Assembly: GCF_003319115.1 (NCBI RefSeq)
Contig: NZ_QOHF01000014.1
Coordinates: 62,001-126,000 of the forward strand
Length of the DNA: 64,000 bases
Direction: 5' to 3'
Source of the DNA: Geodermatophilus sp. TF02-6
GTDB lineage: Bacteria; Actinomycetota; Actinomycetes; Mycobacteriales; Geodermatophilaceae
A program made the position numbers and the translations under genes. The notes beneath the pieces are model-generated. The model did no database searches, was not told the DNA's origin, and was given only the letters and a program-made list of their open reading frames with translations. Shown one piece after another: positions 45,899 through 54,431 of the stretch; the first letter of the stretch is position 1; every line of letters starts with the position of its first letter.

Positions 45899-46900
45899 AT
45901 GCGCGTCTTCGTCACCGGGGGAGCGGGCTTCATCGGCTCGCACTACGTCAGGACCATGCTCACCGGCGGCTATCCGGGCTTCGAGGACGCCGAGGTGACC
46001 GTCTTCGACAAGCTGACCTACGCCGGCAACCTCGCCAACCTGGCCCCGGTCGCCGACAGCCCGCGTCACCGCTTCGTCCGCGGCGACATCTGCTGCGCCG
46101 CCGACCTGGACGCCGCCCTGCCGGGCCACGACGTGGTCGTCGACTTCGCCGCCGAGTCGCACGTCGACCGGTCGATCACCGGGGCCTCGGAGTTCGTGCT
46201 CACCAACGTGCTCGGCACCCAGCAGGTCCTCGCCGCCGCGCTGCGGCACGGCGTCCGCCGGGTCGTGCACGTCTCCACCGACGAGGTCTACGGCTCGATC
46301 GAGCAGGGCTCGTGGACCGAGGAGCACCTCCTCGAGCCCAACTCGCCGTACTCGGCGGCCAAGGCCGGTGGTGACCTGATCGCCCGCGCCTACGCCCGGA
46401 CCTACGGCCTGGACGTCTCGATCACCCGGTGCAGCAACAACTACGGGCCCTACCACTTCCCGGAGAAGGTCATCCCGCTGTTCGTCACCAACCTGCTCGA
46501 CGGGCAGCGGGTGCCGCTCTACGGCGAGGGCGCCAACGTCCGCGACTGGCTGTTCGTCGACGACCACTGCCGCGGCATCCAGCTGGTGCTGGAGAAGGGC
46601 CTGCCCGGCGAGTTCTACAACATCGGTGGCGGGCGGGAGCTGTCCAACCGGGAGCTCACCGAGAAGCTGCTGGCGGCCACCGGCCGCGACTGGAGCTACG
46701 TGGAGGAGATCGTCGACCCGCGCGGCGGCGGTCACGACCTGCGCTACTCGGTGGACTGGTCGAAGACCGCCGCCCTCGGCTACGCCCCGCGGATGCCCTT
46801 CGAGGAGGGGCTGGCCCTGACCGTGCAGTGGTACCGGGACAACCGGGCCTGGTGGGAGCCGCTCAAGGCCGCCCGGGTCGAGGCCGCCGTCCGGGCATGA
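45899..46900 (+). CDS. rmlB: dTDP-glucose 4,6-dehydratase
   Basis: A 333-residue extended SDR: MRVFVTGGAGFIGSHYVR, HVSTDEVYGS with the catalytic Asp-Glu, and YSAAKAG (Tyr-Lys). Second step of dTDP-rhamnose synthesis; rhamnose is needed for the arabinogalactan linker. ATG 45899 matches family starts; ATGs at 45887 and 45863 are in frame. Its stop overlaps rmlD (ATGA). Confidence 0.95.
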   Translation: MRVFVTGGAGFIGSHYVRTMLTGGYPGFEDAEVTVFDKLTYAGNLANLAPVADSPRHRFVRGDICCAADLDAALPGHDVVVDFAAESHVDRSITGASEFVLTNVLGTQQVLAAALRHGVRRVVHVSTDEVYGSIEQGSWTEEHLLEPNSPYSAAKAGGDLIARAYARTYGLDVSITRCSNNYGPYHFPEKVIPLFVTNLLDGQRVPLYGEGANVRDWLFVDDHCRGIQLVLEKGLPGEFYNIGGGRELSNRELTEKLLAATGRDWSYVEEIVDPRGGGHDLRYSVDWSKTAALGYAPRMPFEEGLALTVQWYRDNRAWWEPLKAARVEAAVRA

Positions 46901-47871
46901 CCGACACCCTGCGCACGGCCTGGCTGGTCACCGGCGCGCGCGGCCAGCTCGGCGCAGAGCTGCTCGCCGTGCTCGGCCGCCGCCCGGGCGACACGGTCAC
47001 CGGGGTGGGCCGGGCCGAGCTGGACCTGACCGACGAGAGCCGGGTCCGCGCGGTGGTCCGGGACTGGCTGGCCGCGGCCACCGGCCGGGGCGAGCGCCCC
47101 GTCGTCGTCAACGCCGCCGCCTACACCGCCGTGGACGCCGCCGAGACCGACGAGGAGACCGCGTTCGTGGTCAACGGCCGCGCTCCCGGCTGGCTCGCCG
47201 AGGAGCTGACCGGGCGGGGCCGGTTGGTGCACGTCTCCACCGACTACGTCTTCGACGGCACGGCGTCCGAGCCCTACCCCGTGGACGCGCCCACCGCCCC
47301 CCGGTCGGCCTACGGGCGCACCAAGGCCGCCGGGGAGTGGGCGGTCGCGGCGGCCGGCGGCGACGTCACCGTCGTCCGCACCTCCTGGGTCCACGGCGCC
47401 CACGGCGCCAACTTCGTCCGCACGATGGCCGCCCGCGCCGCCGGCGGCTCGCCGGTCTCCGTGGTCGACGACCAGGTCGGCTCGCCCACCTGGTCGGCCG
47501 ACCTGGCCGCGGGCCTGGTCGCCCTGGGCGCCCGGCCCGAGCCGGTCCCGCCGGTGCTGCACCGCACCGACGCCGGCGCGGTGAGCTGGTACGGCCTGGC
47601 CCGCGCCGTGTACGAGGAGCTGGGTGCAGACCCGGACCTGGTCGGTCCGACCACGACCGCGGCCTTCCCCCGCCCGGCGCCCCGCCCGGCCTACTCGGTC
47701 CTGGACGGCGCCGCGTGGCTGGCCGCCGGCCTGCCCGCACCCCGGCCCTGGCGGACGGCGCTGCACCTGGCCCTCCACGACCCGGCTTTCCACGACCCGG
47801 CTCTCCACGACCCGGCCCTCCACGACCCGGCCCTCCACGACCCGGCCCTGCACGGCCGGTTCCGGGGCTGA
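46897..47871 (+). CDS. rmlD: dTDP-4-dehydrorhamnose reductase
   Basis: A 324-residue SDR: WLVTGARGQLGAELLAVL, VVNAAAYTAVDAAE, VSTDYVFDG, and YGRTKAAGE (catalytic Tyr-Lys). It completes dTDP-rhamnose. The last 30 residues are unusual: five exact or near-exact 15-bp units give repeated LHDPA, followed by LHGRFRG. rmlA and rmlC are not in the window. Confidence 0.94.
   Translation: MTDTLRTAWLVTGARGQLGAELLAVLGRRPGDTVTGVGRAELDLTDESRVRAVVRDWLAAATGRGERPVVVNAAAYTAVDAAETDEETAFVVNGRAPGWLAEELTGRGRLVHVSTDYVFDGTASEPYPVDAPTAPRSAYGRTKAAGEWAVAAAGGDVTVVRTSWVHGAHGANFVRTMAARAAGGSPVSVVDDQVGSPTWSADLAAGLVALGARPEPVPPVLHRTDAGAVSWYGLARAVYEELGADPDLVGPTTTAAFPRPAPRPAYSVLDGAAWLAAGLPAPRPWRTALHLALHDPAFHDPALHDPALHDPALHDPALHGRFRG
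47773..47847 (+). repeat. Five tandem 15-bp units in the rmlD 3' end
   Basis: Unit CTCCACGACCCGGCC, five copies (47773, 47788, 47803, 47818, 47833); the last three are identical, and the first two differ at one or two bases. It encodes a repeated five-residue LHDPA pattern at the RmlD C-terminus. Being a multiple of three, copy number changes would keep the frame. Confidence 0.95.
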
Positions 47872-48004
47872 CCAGCGCCCTTCCCCGCAGGTGACCGGTG
47901 GGCCCCGAGGGCCACGGCACCGCGGACGGAGGGAATCCACCGCGGGACGGGCCGCTCGGCTCAAGACCGGCCTCCCCGGTGCCGATGTCCCCCGGTGGAC
48001 AGAC

Positions 48005-48026
48005 GTGCCCTCACCGGTGAGGGCAC
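48005..48026. promoter_or_regulatory. 22-bp perfect palindrome upstream of the LGFP amidase gene
   Basis: GTGCCCTCACC and its exact mirror form an uninterrupted 22-bp palindrome centred 42 bases before the GTG at 48058. It could be a dimeric regulator site or an mRNA hairpin. The remaining 47872-48004 shows no gene. Confidence 0.55.
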
Positions 48027-48057
48027 AGCAGCCACGGCCCCACCGGAGGACCACTTC

Positions 48058-51054
48058 GTGCGCCGATCGATCGCGGGATCCGCCGCCTTCGTCGTCCTGA
48101 CCGGGACCTTCCTCGTGCTCCCGGTCTACGCCGCGCCGGCGCCCGAGCCGGTGCCGGTCGAGACCACCGCCGAGGAGGTGTCCCTCGGCTCGGTCGAGCA
48201 GCCCGCGCCCGAGGCCGAGGTGCAGGAGGGGACGACCGAGCCGGTGGCCGGCGTCCCCGACACCGCCCCCGCGCTCACCGTCTCCCGCACCGGCACCGAC
48301 GAGTTCTCCCTGGTGGGCGTCACCTGGGCCGCCGACCCGGCCGTGGCCGACGTCCGCGTCCAGGTGCGGGTCCAGGACGCCGGCGGCGCGTGGGGGGAGT
48401 GGACCGAGGTCGGCCCCGAGGACGCCGACCAGAACCCGGACGCCGACTCCCGCGCCGAGCTGCGCGGGGGCACCGCACCGCTGTGGACCGGGCCGAGCAC
48501 CGGCGTGGAGGCGGAGGTGGTGACCCGCTCGGGCGCCGCGCCGACCGACGTCCAGCTCGATCTCATCGACCCGGGGGAGAGCGCGGCCGACGACGCGCTG
48601 GGGACCCCTGACATCCAGGACACCGCGGACGCCGCGCTGGCCATGCCCGACGTGTACTCGCGGGCCCAGTGGGGCGCCGACCCGGCGCTCATGACCTGGG
48701 GTGCGGAGTACGCCCCGACGATCAAGGCGGCCACGCTGCACCACACGGCCGGCGCGAACGACTACACGGCCGACCAGGTGCCGGCGATCCTGCGCGGCAT
48801 CTACACCTACCACGCGCAGACGCGGGGCTGGGGCGACATCGGCTACAACGTGCTCGTCGACAAGTTCGGCCGACTCTGGGAGGGCCGCGCCGGCGGTCTG
48901 GCCAGCACCGTCATCGGCGCGCACGCCGGCGGCTTCAACACCGGCACCTTCGGCGTCTCGATGCTCGGGACCTACGACGCGCTCACCCCGCCGCCGGCCA
49001 CGGTGGACTCCGTCGCGGCGATCATCGCCTGGAAGTTCTCCCTCTTCGGCGTCGACCCCAACGGCACCACCGTGCTGACCTCCGGCGGCGGTGGCACGGC
49101 CAAGTACGCTGCCGGGACCCGCGTCACCCTGCCCACGATCTTCGGGCACCGCGACGTCGGGAACACGACCTGCCCCGGCAACGCCGGTTACGCACGGCTG
49201 GGCGAGATCCGCGGCAAGGTCGCCGCCGCGCTCACCTCGGCCGTGCCGCTGGTGCAGAAGCGCTACGACTCCGACGCCGCCGTGCGGTCGCAGCTCGGCG
49301 CGGTCACCACGGCGCCGACCCGCACCCCCGACGGCACCGGCGCGTACGCGCACTACGCCGGCGGTTCGATCTACGCCACGGCCGCGACCGGAGCCCACGT
49401 CGTCCGCGGGGCCATCCGGGACAAGTGGGCGTCGTTGGGGTGGGAGCGCGGCGGGTTGGGTTACCCGACCTCGGACACCGGGTGCGGGCTGGCCGGGGGC
49501 GGCTGCTTCCAGCACTTCACCGGCGGGTCGATCTACTGGTCGCCGGCCACCGGGGCGCACACCGTGGGTGGGGCGATCCGGGACCGGTGGGCCGGGCTGA
49601 ACTGGGAGTACTCGGCGCTGGGCTATCCGACGTCGGACTGGACCACCACGCCCGACGGCGCCGCCCAGTACGTGCACTTCCAGACCGGGTCGATCTACTG
49701 GTCGGCGGCCACCGGCGCCCGGGTGCTCTCCGGTGCGGTGTACGACAAGTGGGCGTCGACCGGGTGGGAGACCAGCCCGTTGGGCCTGCCGACCTCCGAT
49801 GTGACCGCGACTCCGGACGGGCGGGGCCGCTACGCGCACTTCCAGCGCGGGTCGGTGTACTGGTCGGCCGCGACCGGGGGGCACACCGTGGGCGGGGCGA
49901 TCCGGGAGCGGTGGGCGGCGACCGGCTGGGAGGGCGGCGCGCTGGGTTATCCGACCTCGGACTGGACCACCACGCCGAACGGTCAGGCCCAGTACGTGCA
50001 CTTCCAGGGCGGGTCGGTGTACTGGTCGCCGGCCAGCGGGGCGCGGTGGCTGACCGGCCGGGTGTACGAGGCGTGGGCGGCCGGTGGCTGGGAGAGCGGC
50101 CCGCTGGGCCTGCCGACCACCGACACCGCGACCACGCCCGATGGCCGGGCGCAGTACGCCCACTTCCAGCAGGGCTCGGTGTACTCCGCGCCCGACCTCG
50201 GCACGCACGTGCTGCCCGCGGACGTGGTGGCCGTCTGGTCGCGCACCGGCTGGGAGCGCGGGCCGCTGGGCTACCCGACCTCGGCGGCAGCCGCTGCCAC
50301 CGGTGCCGCCACCACGGGGACGGCCACGCCCGCCGGCATGCGGGTGCAGACCTTCCAGGGCGGCGTCGTGTACACGTCGCCGAGCACCGGCGCGCACGCC
50401 GTCTCGGGGACCTTCCGCACCGCGCTGACCACCGCCGGCGGCCCGGTCGTGCTCGGCTACCCCACCACCGACGTGCTCACCACCCCCGACGGCACGGGGC
50501 AGTACCAGCACTTCACCGGCGGGTCGGTCTACTCGTCGGCCGCGACCGGGACGCACGTCCTGCGCGGCGCGGTGCTCGAGCTGTGGGCGCGCACCGGCTG
50601 GGAGACCGGTGTGCTGCGCTACCCGACCACCGACGTCACCACCACCCCGGACGGCCAGGGCCGCTACGCCCACTTCCAGGGCGGCTCGGTCTACTGGACC
50701 AGGGCCACCGGGGCCCACCTGCTGCGCGGCGCCGTCTACGACGTCTGGGCGCGCACCGGCTGGGAGACCGGCGTGCTCGGCTACCCGACCACCGACGTCA
50801 CCGCGACCCCGGACAGCAGGGGCGCGTACGCCTACTTCCAGGGCGGCGCCGTCTACTCCAGCACCCTCGGCGGGAGCCGGGTGCTGCGCGGCGCCGTGCT
50901 CGACGCCTGGGCGCGCACCGGCTGGGAGCAGGGAACCCTCGGCTGGCCCACCTCCGACACCGTCGCGGTGTCCGGTGGCGGCACCCGGACCGACTTCGAG
51001 CACGGCTCGATCACCGTCTCCGCCTCGGGCGTCGCCACCGTCACGCCCCGGTGA
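48058..51054 (+). CDS. Secreted N-acetylmuramoyl-L-alanine amidase with LGFP repeats
   Basis: A 998-residue exported protein. Signal peptide at residues 1-30 (VRRSIAGSAAFVVLTG start, cleavage near VYA), an acidic spacer, then an Amidase_2/PGRP domain: TLHHTAGAND, YNVLVDKFGRLWEGRAGG and GHRDVGNTTCPG supply zinc ligands. From about residue 410, ten full and one partial LGFP repeats of about 54 residues (motif W-x5-GWE-x4-LGYPTSD) occur, which in actinobacteria are thought to tether proteins to the wall arabinogalactan. GTG 48058 is chosen over GTG 47995 because GGAGG lies 8 bases ahead and the signal peptide then starts properly. Repeats 1-5 are DNA-identical to those of the gene at 51736. Confidence 0.9.
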   Translation: MRRSIAGSAAFVVLTGTFLVLPVYAAPAPEPVPVETTAEEVSLGSVEQPAPEAEVQEGTTEPVAGVPDTAPALTVSRTGTDEFSLVGVTWAADPAVADVRVQVRVQDAGGAWGEWTEVGPEDADQNPDADSRAELRGGTAPLWTGPSTGVEAEVVTRSGAAPTDVQLDLIDPGESAADDALGTPDIQDTADAALAMPDVYSRAQWGADPALMTWGAEYAPTIKAATLHHTAGANDYTADQVPAILRGIYTYHAQTRGWGDIGYNVLVDKFGRLWEGRAGGLASTVIGAHAGGFNTGTFGVSMLGTYDALTPPPATVDSVAAIIAWKFSLFGVDPNGTTVLTSGGGGTAKYAAGTRVTLPTIFGHRDVGNTTCPGNAGYARLGEIRGKVAAALTSAVPLVQKRYDSDAAVRSQLGAVTTAPTRTPDGTGAYAHYAGGSIYATAATGAHVVRGAIRDKWASLGWERGGLGYPTSDTGCGLAGGGCFQHFTGGSIYWSPATGAHTVGGAIRDRWAGLNWEYSALGYPTSDWTTTPDGAAQYVHFQTGSIYWSAATGARVLSGAVYDKWASTGWETSPLGLPTSDVTATPDGRGRYAHFQRGSVYWSAATGGHTVGGAIRERWAATGWEGGALGYPTSDWTTTPNGQAQYVHFQGGSVYWSPASGARWLTGRVYEAWAAGGWESGPLGLPTTDTATTPDGRAQYAHFQQGSVYSAPDLGTHVLPADVVAVWSRTGWERGPLGYPTSAAAAATGAATTGTATPAGMRVQTFQGGVVYTSPSTGAHAVSGTFRTALTTAGGPVVLGYPTTDVLTTPDGTGQYQHFTGGSVYSSAATGTHVLRGAVLELWARTGWETGVLRYPTTDVTTTPDGQGRYAHFQGGSVYWTRATGAHLLRGAVYDVWARTGWETGVLGYPTTDVTATPDSRGAYAYFQGGAVYSSTLGGSRVLRGAVLDAWARTGWEQGTLGWPTSDTVAVSGGGTRTDFEHGSITVSASGVATVTPR
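49420..50159 (+). repeat. 740-bp perfect direct repeat, copy 1 (LGFP cassettes)
   Basis: All 740 bases match 52744-53483 with no mismatch that I could find by line-by-line comparison; both ends diverge at once. It covers about four and a half LGFP units. Within it synonymous codons such as TTG, GGT and TAT appear, while flanking units use CTG, GGC and TAC almost only. Confidence 0.95.
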
Positions 51055-51118
51055 GCGCCCGTCCCGTCCCGCTGACCGCCACGCCCGTCCTCCGGGGCCG
51101 GCCCGGAGGTGTGCTGCC

Positions 51119-51739
51119 ATGACCCGCCCTGTCCGGTGCCGCCGGCTGCTGCCCGCCGCAGCCGCCCTGCTGGTGCTCGCCGCCTGCTCCGCCGACCGCG
51201 GGACGTCCCCGGCCCCCGCGTCGGCCCCTCCGCCGGCCGGCGAGGACGCCACCGGCGCCGCGACCGGCACCGGTGGCGCCCCCGTCCCGTCGACCGCGGC
51301 CGCCCCGGACACCGGTGCCGACGACGCCGACGAGGCCGACGAGGCCGACGACGCCGACGGGGACGCCGAGGCCGGGGCCGCCGACGCCGGGGAGGACACC
51401 GAGGCCGAGCCGGTCGCCACCGACCCGCCGCGCCCGGCGGCCACCGACGTCGTCCTCACCCTGGCCGGGTGGGACCCGGCGTCCGGGGCGGTCCTCGCCT
51501 CCGGCTACGTCAGCCCGGTGGTGGAGGACGGCGGCACCTGCACCCTCGAGCTGCGCCGGGACGACGAGGCCGTCACGGCCACCGGTGAGGGCCTCGCCGA
51601 CGCGACCACGACCGTCTGCGGCGACCTGCGGGTGCCCGGCTCCGACCTCGCCGCGGGGGAGTGGTCGGCGGTGCTCCGCTACGAGTCGGACACCGGGGTC
51701 GGGGAGTCGGCGGCACTGACCGTCGAGGTCCCGGCATGA
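51119..51739 (+). CDS. Small lipoprotein between the LGFP genes
   Basis: A 206-residue protein with a lipoprotein signal (LLPAAAALLVLAACS; lipobox LAAC), then a 75-residue spacer very rich in Asp, Glu and Ala (DDADEADEADDADGD), and a C-terminal beta-sandwich-like domain with two cysteines (GGTCTLEL, TTVCGDL) that may form a disulfide. A perfect GGAGGT precedes the ATG by 8 bases. Its stop overlaps the next ATG, so it is made with the LGFP protein and may anchor or chaperone it. No named family recognised. Confidence 0.8.
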   Translation: MTRPVRCRRLLPAAAALLVLAACSADRGTSPAPASAPPPAGEDATGAATGTGGAPVPSTAAAPDTGADDADEADEADDADGDAEAGAADAGEDTEAEPVATDPPRPAATDVVLTLAGWDPASGAVLASGYVSPVVEDGGTCTLELRRDDEAVTATGEGLADATTTVCGDLRVPGSDLAAGEWSAVLRYESDTGVGESAALTVEVPA

Positions 51740-54357
51740 GCGGCCTGCGCCGGCTGACGACCGGCCTGCTGCTGGCCGTGTGCGCGGCCGCGGCCCTGAC
51801 CGGAGTCGTGTCCGGGCCCGCGGCGACCACCGACCTCGCCGAGGCCGCCGACACCGGCCAGTTCCGCGCCGGCAACATCATCAGCGACCAGCTCTTCTTC
51901 GACGGCGCCGCGATGTCGGCCGGCGACGTGCAGGCGTTCCTCGACAGCAGGAACCCCGCCTGCGTCGCGGGCAGTGACGGGACACCCTGCCTGAAGAACT
52001 ACCGGCAGGACACCTGGACCCGGGCGGCCGACGGCAGCTGCGCAGGCACCTACCGGGGCGCCGCCCAGGAGACCGCGGCGACGATCATCGCGAAGGTCGG
52101 CCAGGCCTGCGGCATCAGCCAGCGGGTGCTGCTGGTCCTCCTGCAGAAGGAGCAGAGCCTGGTGACGGCGTCCGGGTCCGGGCTCACCGCCACCCGGTAC
52201 CGCAGCGCGACCGGCTACGGGTGCCCGGACACCGCGGCCTGCGACAGCCAGTACTACGGGTTCTTCAACCAGGTCTACAGCGCCGCGTCGCGGTACCGCT
52301 ACTACGCGAGCAACCCGACGCGGTTCAACCACCGGGCCGGCGTGGTCAACCAGGTGCGCTACCACCCGGACGCCGCCTGCGGCAGCTCGGCCGTGCTCAT
52401 CGAGAACCAGGCCACCGCCGGGCTCTACAACTACACGCCCTACCAGCCCAACGCCGCCGCTCTGGCGGCCGGCAAGGGCACCGGCGACAGCTGCTCGGCC
52501 TACGGCAACCGGAACTTCTGGATCTACTTCACCGACTGGTTCGGCTCGACCCAGGTCCCGGGCGCCAGCCAGGTGGCCACCCGGTACGCCGCGACCGGCG
52601 GGGTGAGCGGCCCGTTGGGCGGCGCCACCGCGAACGTGGTCTGCGGGCTGCGCGACGGCGGGTGCTTCCAGTCCTACGCGAAGGGGGCCGTCTACTGGTC
52701 CCCGGCGACCGGGGCCCGCGTCGTGTCCGCCGGGCCGGTCTACGACAAGTGGGCGTCGTTGGGGTGGGAGCGCGGCGGGTTGGGTTACCCGACCTCGGAC
52801 ACCGGGTGCGGGCTGGCCGGGGGCGGCTGCTTCCAGCACTTCACCGGCGGGTCGATCTACTGGTCGCCGGCCACCGGGGCGCACACCGTGGGTGGGGCGA
52901 TCCGGGACCGGTGGGCCGGGCTGAACTGGGAGTACTCGGCGCTGGGCTATCCGACGTCGGACTGGACCACCACGCCCGACGGCGCCGCCCAGTACGTGCA
53001 CTTCCAGACCGGGTCGATCTACTGGTCGGCGGCCACCGGCGCCCGGGTGCTCTCCGGTGCGGTGTACGACAAGTGGGCGTCGACCGGGTGGGAGACCAGC
53101 CCGTTGGGCCTGCCGACCTCCGATGTGACCGCGACTCCGGACGGGCGGGGCCGCTACGCGCACTTCCAGCGCGGGTCGGTGTACTGGTCGGCCGCGACCG
53201 GGGGGCACACCGTGGGCGGGGCGATCCGGGAGCGGTGGGCGGCGACCGGCTGGGAGGGCGGCGCGCTGGGTTATCCGACCTCGGACTGGACCACCACGCC
53301 GAACGGTCAGGCCCAGTACGTGCACTTCCAGGGCGGGTCGGTGTACTGGTCGCCGGCCAGCGGGGCGCGGTGGCTGACCGGCCGGGTGTACGAGGCGTGG
53401 GCGGCCGGTGGCTGGGAGAGCGGCCCGCTGGGCCTGCCGACCACCGACACCGCGACCACGCCCGATGGCCGGGCGCAGTACGCTCACTTCCAACACGGCT
53501 CGATCTACGTGACCTCCTCCGGCGCCCACCTGCTCCGGGCGGCCGTGGTCACCGCCTGGGCACGCACCGGCTGGGAGCGCGGGCCGCTGGGCTACCCGAC
53601 GGCCGCGACCGGGAGCGGCGAGCAGCTGCCCGCCGGGGCGGCGGTCCAGACCTTCGAGGGCGGCGCGGTCTACGTCTCGCCGTCCACCGGGGGCCACGCG
53701 GTGACCGCGGACCTGCTGGCCGCCTACCGGGCGGCCGGCGGCTCGACCGGCACGCTCGGCCTGCCGACGTCGGACCCCGGGACGACGCCCGACGGTGTGG
53801 CCAGGTACCAGCACTTCGGGGGCGGGTCGATCTACGCGACCGCCGCCACCGGGACGCGGGTCCTGACCGCGGTGGTCCGCGACGCCTGGGCGGCCAGCGG
53901 CTGGGAACGGGGCCCGCTCGGCTACCCGACCACCGACACGGCGGCGACCCCCGACGGGCTGGGCCGGTACACACACTTCCAGCGTGGGTCGGTCTACTGG
54001 ACCCGGGCCACCGGGGCGCACCTGCTGACCGGGGCCGTCCTCGACGCCTGGGCGCGGACCGGCTGGGAGGCCGGCGTCCTGCGCTACCCGACCACCGACG
54101 TCACCACCACCCCCGACGGGCAGGGCCGCTACGCGCACTTCCAGGACGGCGCGATCTACTCCAGCCCGGCCGGTGGCACCCGCGTGCTGCGCGGTGCGGT
54201 GCTCGCCGCCTGGGGCGCCACCGGCTGGGAGCAGGGCCGGCTGGGCTACCCGACCGGTGACCTCGAGACGGTGACCGGCGGCACCAGCCAGCGCTTCCAG
54301 GGCGGCCGGATCGACGTGTCGAGCGCGACGGGTGTGGCGGCGGTGCACTACACCTGA
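51736..54357 (+). CDS. Secreted LGFP-repeat protein with N-terminal lysozyme-like domain
   Basis: An 873-residue exported protein. Signal peptide 1-40, then a domain of about 230 residues: AGNIISDQLFFDGAAMSAGD, VQAFLDSRNPAC, and VLLVLLQKEQSLVTASG, where the Glu in QKEQSLV could be a transglycosylase-type acid. Several cysteines suggest disulfides. About ten LGFP repeats follow in the same order as in the amidase at 48058; repeats 1-5 are identical at DNA level, 6-10 are diverged. ATG 51736 overlaps the lipoprotein stop. Probably a wall-bound hydrolase or adhesin; the catalytic claim is inference. Confidence 0.8.
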   Translation: MSGLRRLTTGLLLAVCAAAALTGVVSGPAATTDLAEAADTGQFRAGNIISDQLFFDGAAMSAGDVQAFLDSRNPACVAGSDGTPCLKNYRQDTWTRAADGSCAGTYRGAAQETAATIIAKVGQACGISQRVLLVLLQKEQSLVTASGSGLTATRYRSATGYGCPDTAACDSQYYGFFNQVYSAASRYRYYASNPTRFNHRAGVVNQVRYHPDAACGSSAVLIENQATAGLYNYTPYQPNAAALAAGKGTGDSCSAYGNRNFWIYFTDWFGSTQVPGASQVATRYAATGGVSGPLGGATANVVCGLRDGGCFQSYAKGAVYWSPATGARVVSAGPVYDKWASLGWERGGLGYPTSDTGCGLAGGGCFQHFTGGSIYWSPATGAHTVGGAIRDRWAGLNWEYSALGYPTSDWTTTPDGAAQYVHFQTGSIYWSAATGARVLSGAVYDKWASTGWETSPLGLPTSDVTATPDGRGRYAHFQRGSVYWSAATGGHTVGGAIRERWAATGWEGGALGYPTSDWTTTPNGQAQYVHFQGGSVYWSPASGARWLTGRVYEAWAAGGWESGPLGLPTTDTATTPDGRAQYAHFQHGSIYVTSSGAHLLRAAVVTAWARTGWERGPLGYPTAATGSGEQLPAGAAVQTFEGGAVYVSPSTGGHAVTADLLAAYRAAGGSTGTLGLPTSDPGTTPDGVARYQHFGGGSIYATAATGTRVLTAVVRDAWAASGWERGPLGYPTTDTAATPDGLGRYTHFQRGSVYWTRATGAHLLTGAVLDAWARTGWEAGVLRYPTTDVTTTPDGQGRYAHFQDGAIYSSPAGGTRVLRGAVLAAWGATGWEQGRLGYPTGDLETVTGGTSQRFQGGRIDVSSATGVAAVHYT
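52744..53483 (+). repeat. 740-bp perfect direct repeat, copy 2 (LGFP cassettes)
   Basis: Second copy of the segment at 49420-50159, offset 3324 bases, same orientation and same reading frame in the paralogous gene. Confidence 0.95.
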
Positions 54358-54418
54358 CACACCTGTCGCGGGAGGCTCGCCGTTGCGGCTCTCACGACCT
54401 GTGGTGCGTGCCCGCAGG

Positions 54419-54424
54419 TAGCGT
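54419..54424 (+). promoter_or_regulatory. -10 box of the wzm-wzt-glfT1 operon
   Basis: TAGCGT is 7 bases before the ATG at 54432; the geometry fits a leaderless or nearly leaderless transcript. Confidence 0.45.
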
Positions 54425-54431
54425 TGACCGC

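Noticed and set aside
46780-51459. 1559-codon open frame on the minus strand across rmlD and the LGFP amidase
   Set aside because: A shadow of GC-rich coding on the other strand; the translation is a low-complexity Gly/Arg/Val/Pro mixture without domains, and plus-strand genes here are certain.
49420-54300. Regularly spaced repeats that could suggest a CRISPR array
   Set aside because: They are about 160-bp coding units translating into LGFP repeats, with no short constant repeat/variable spacer pattern and no cas genes.
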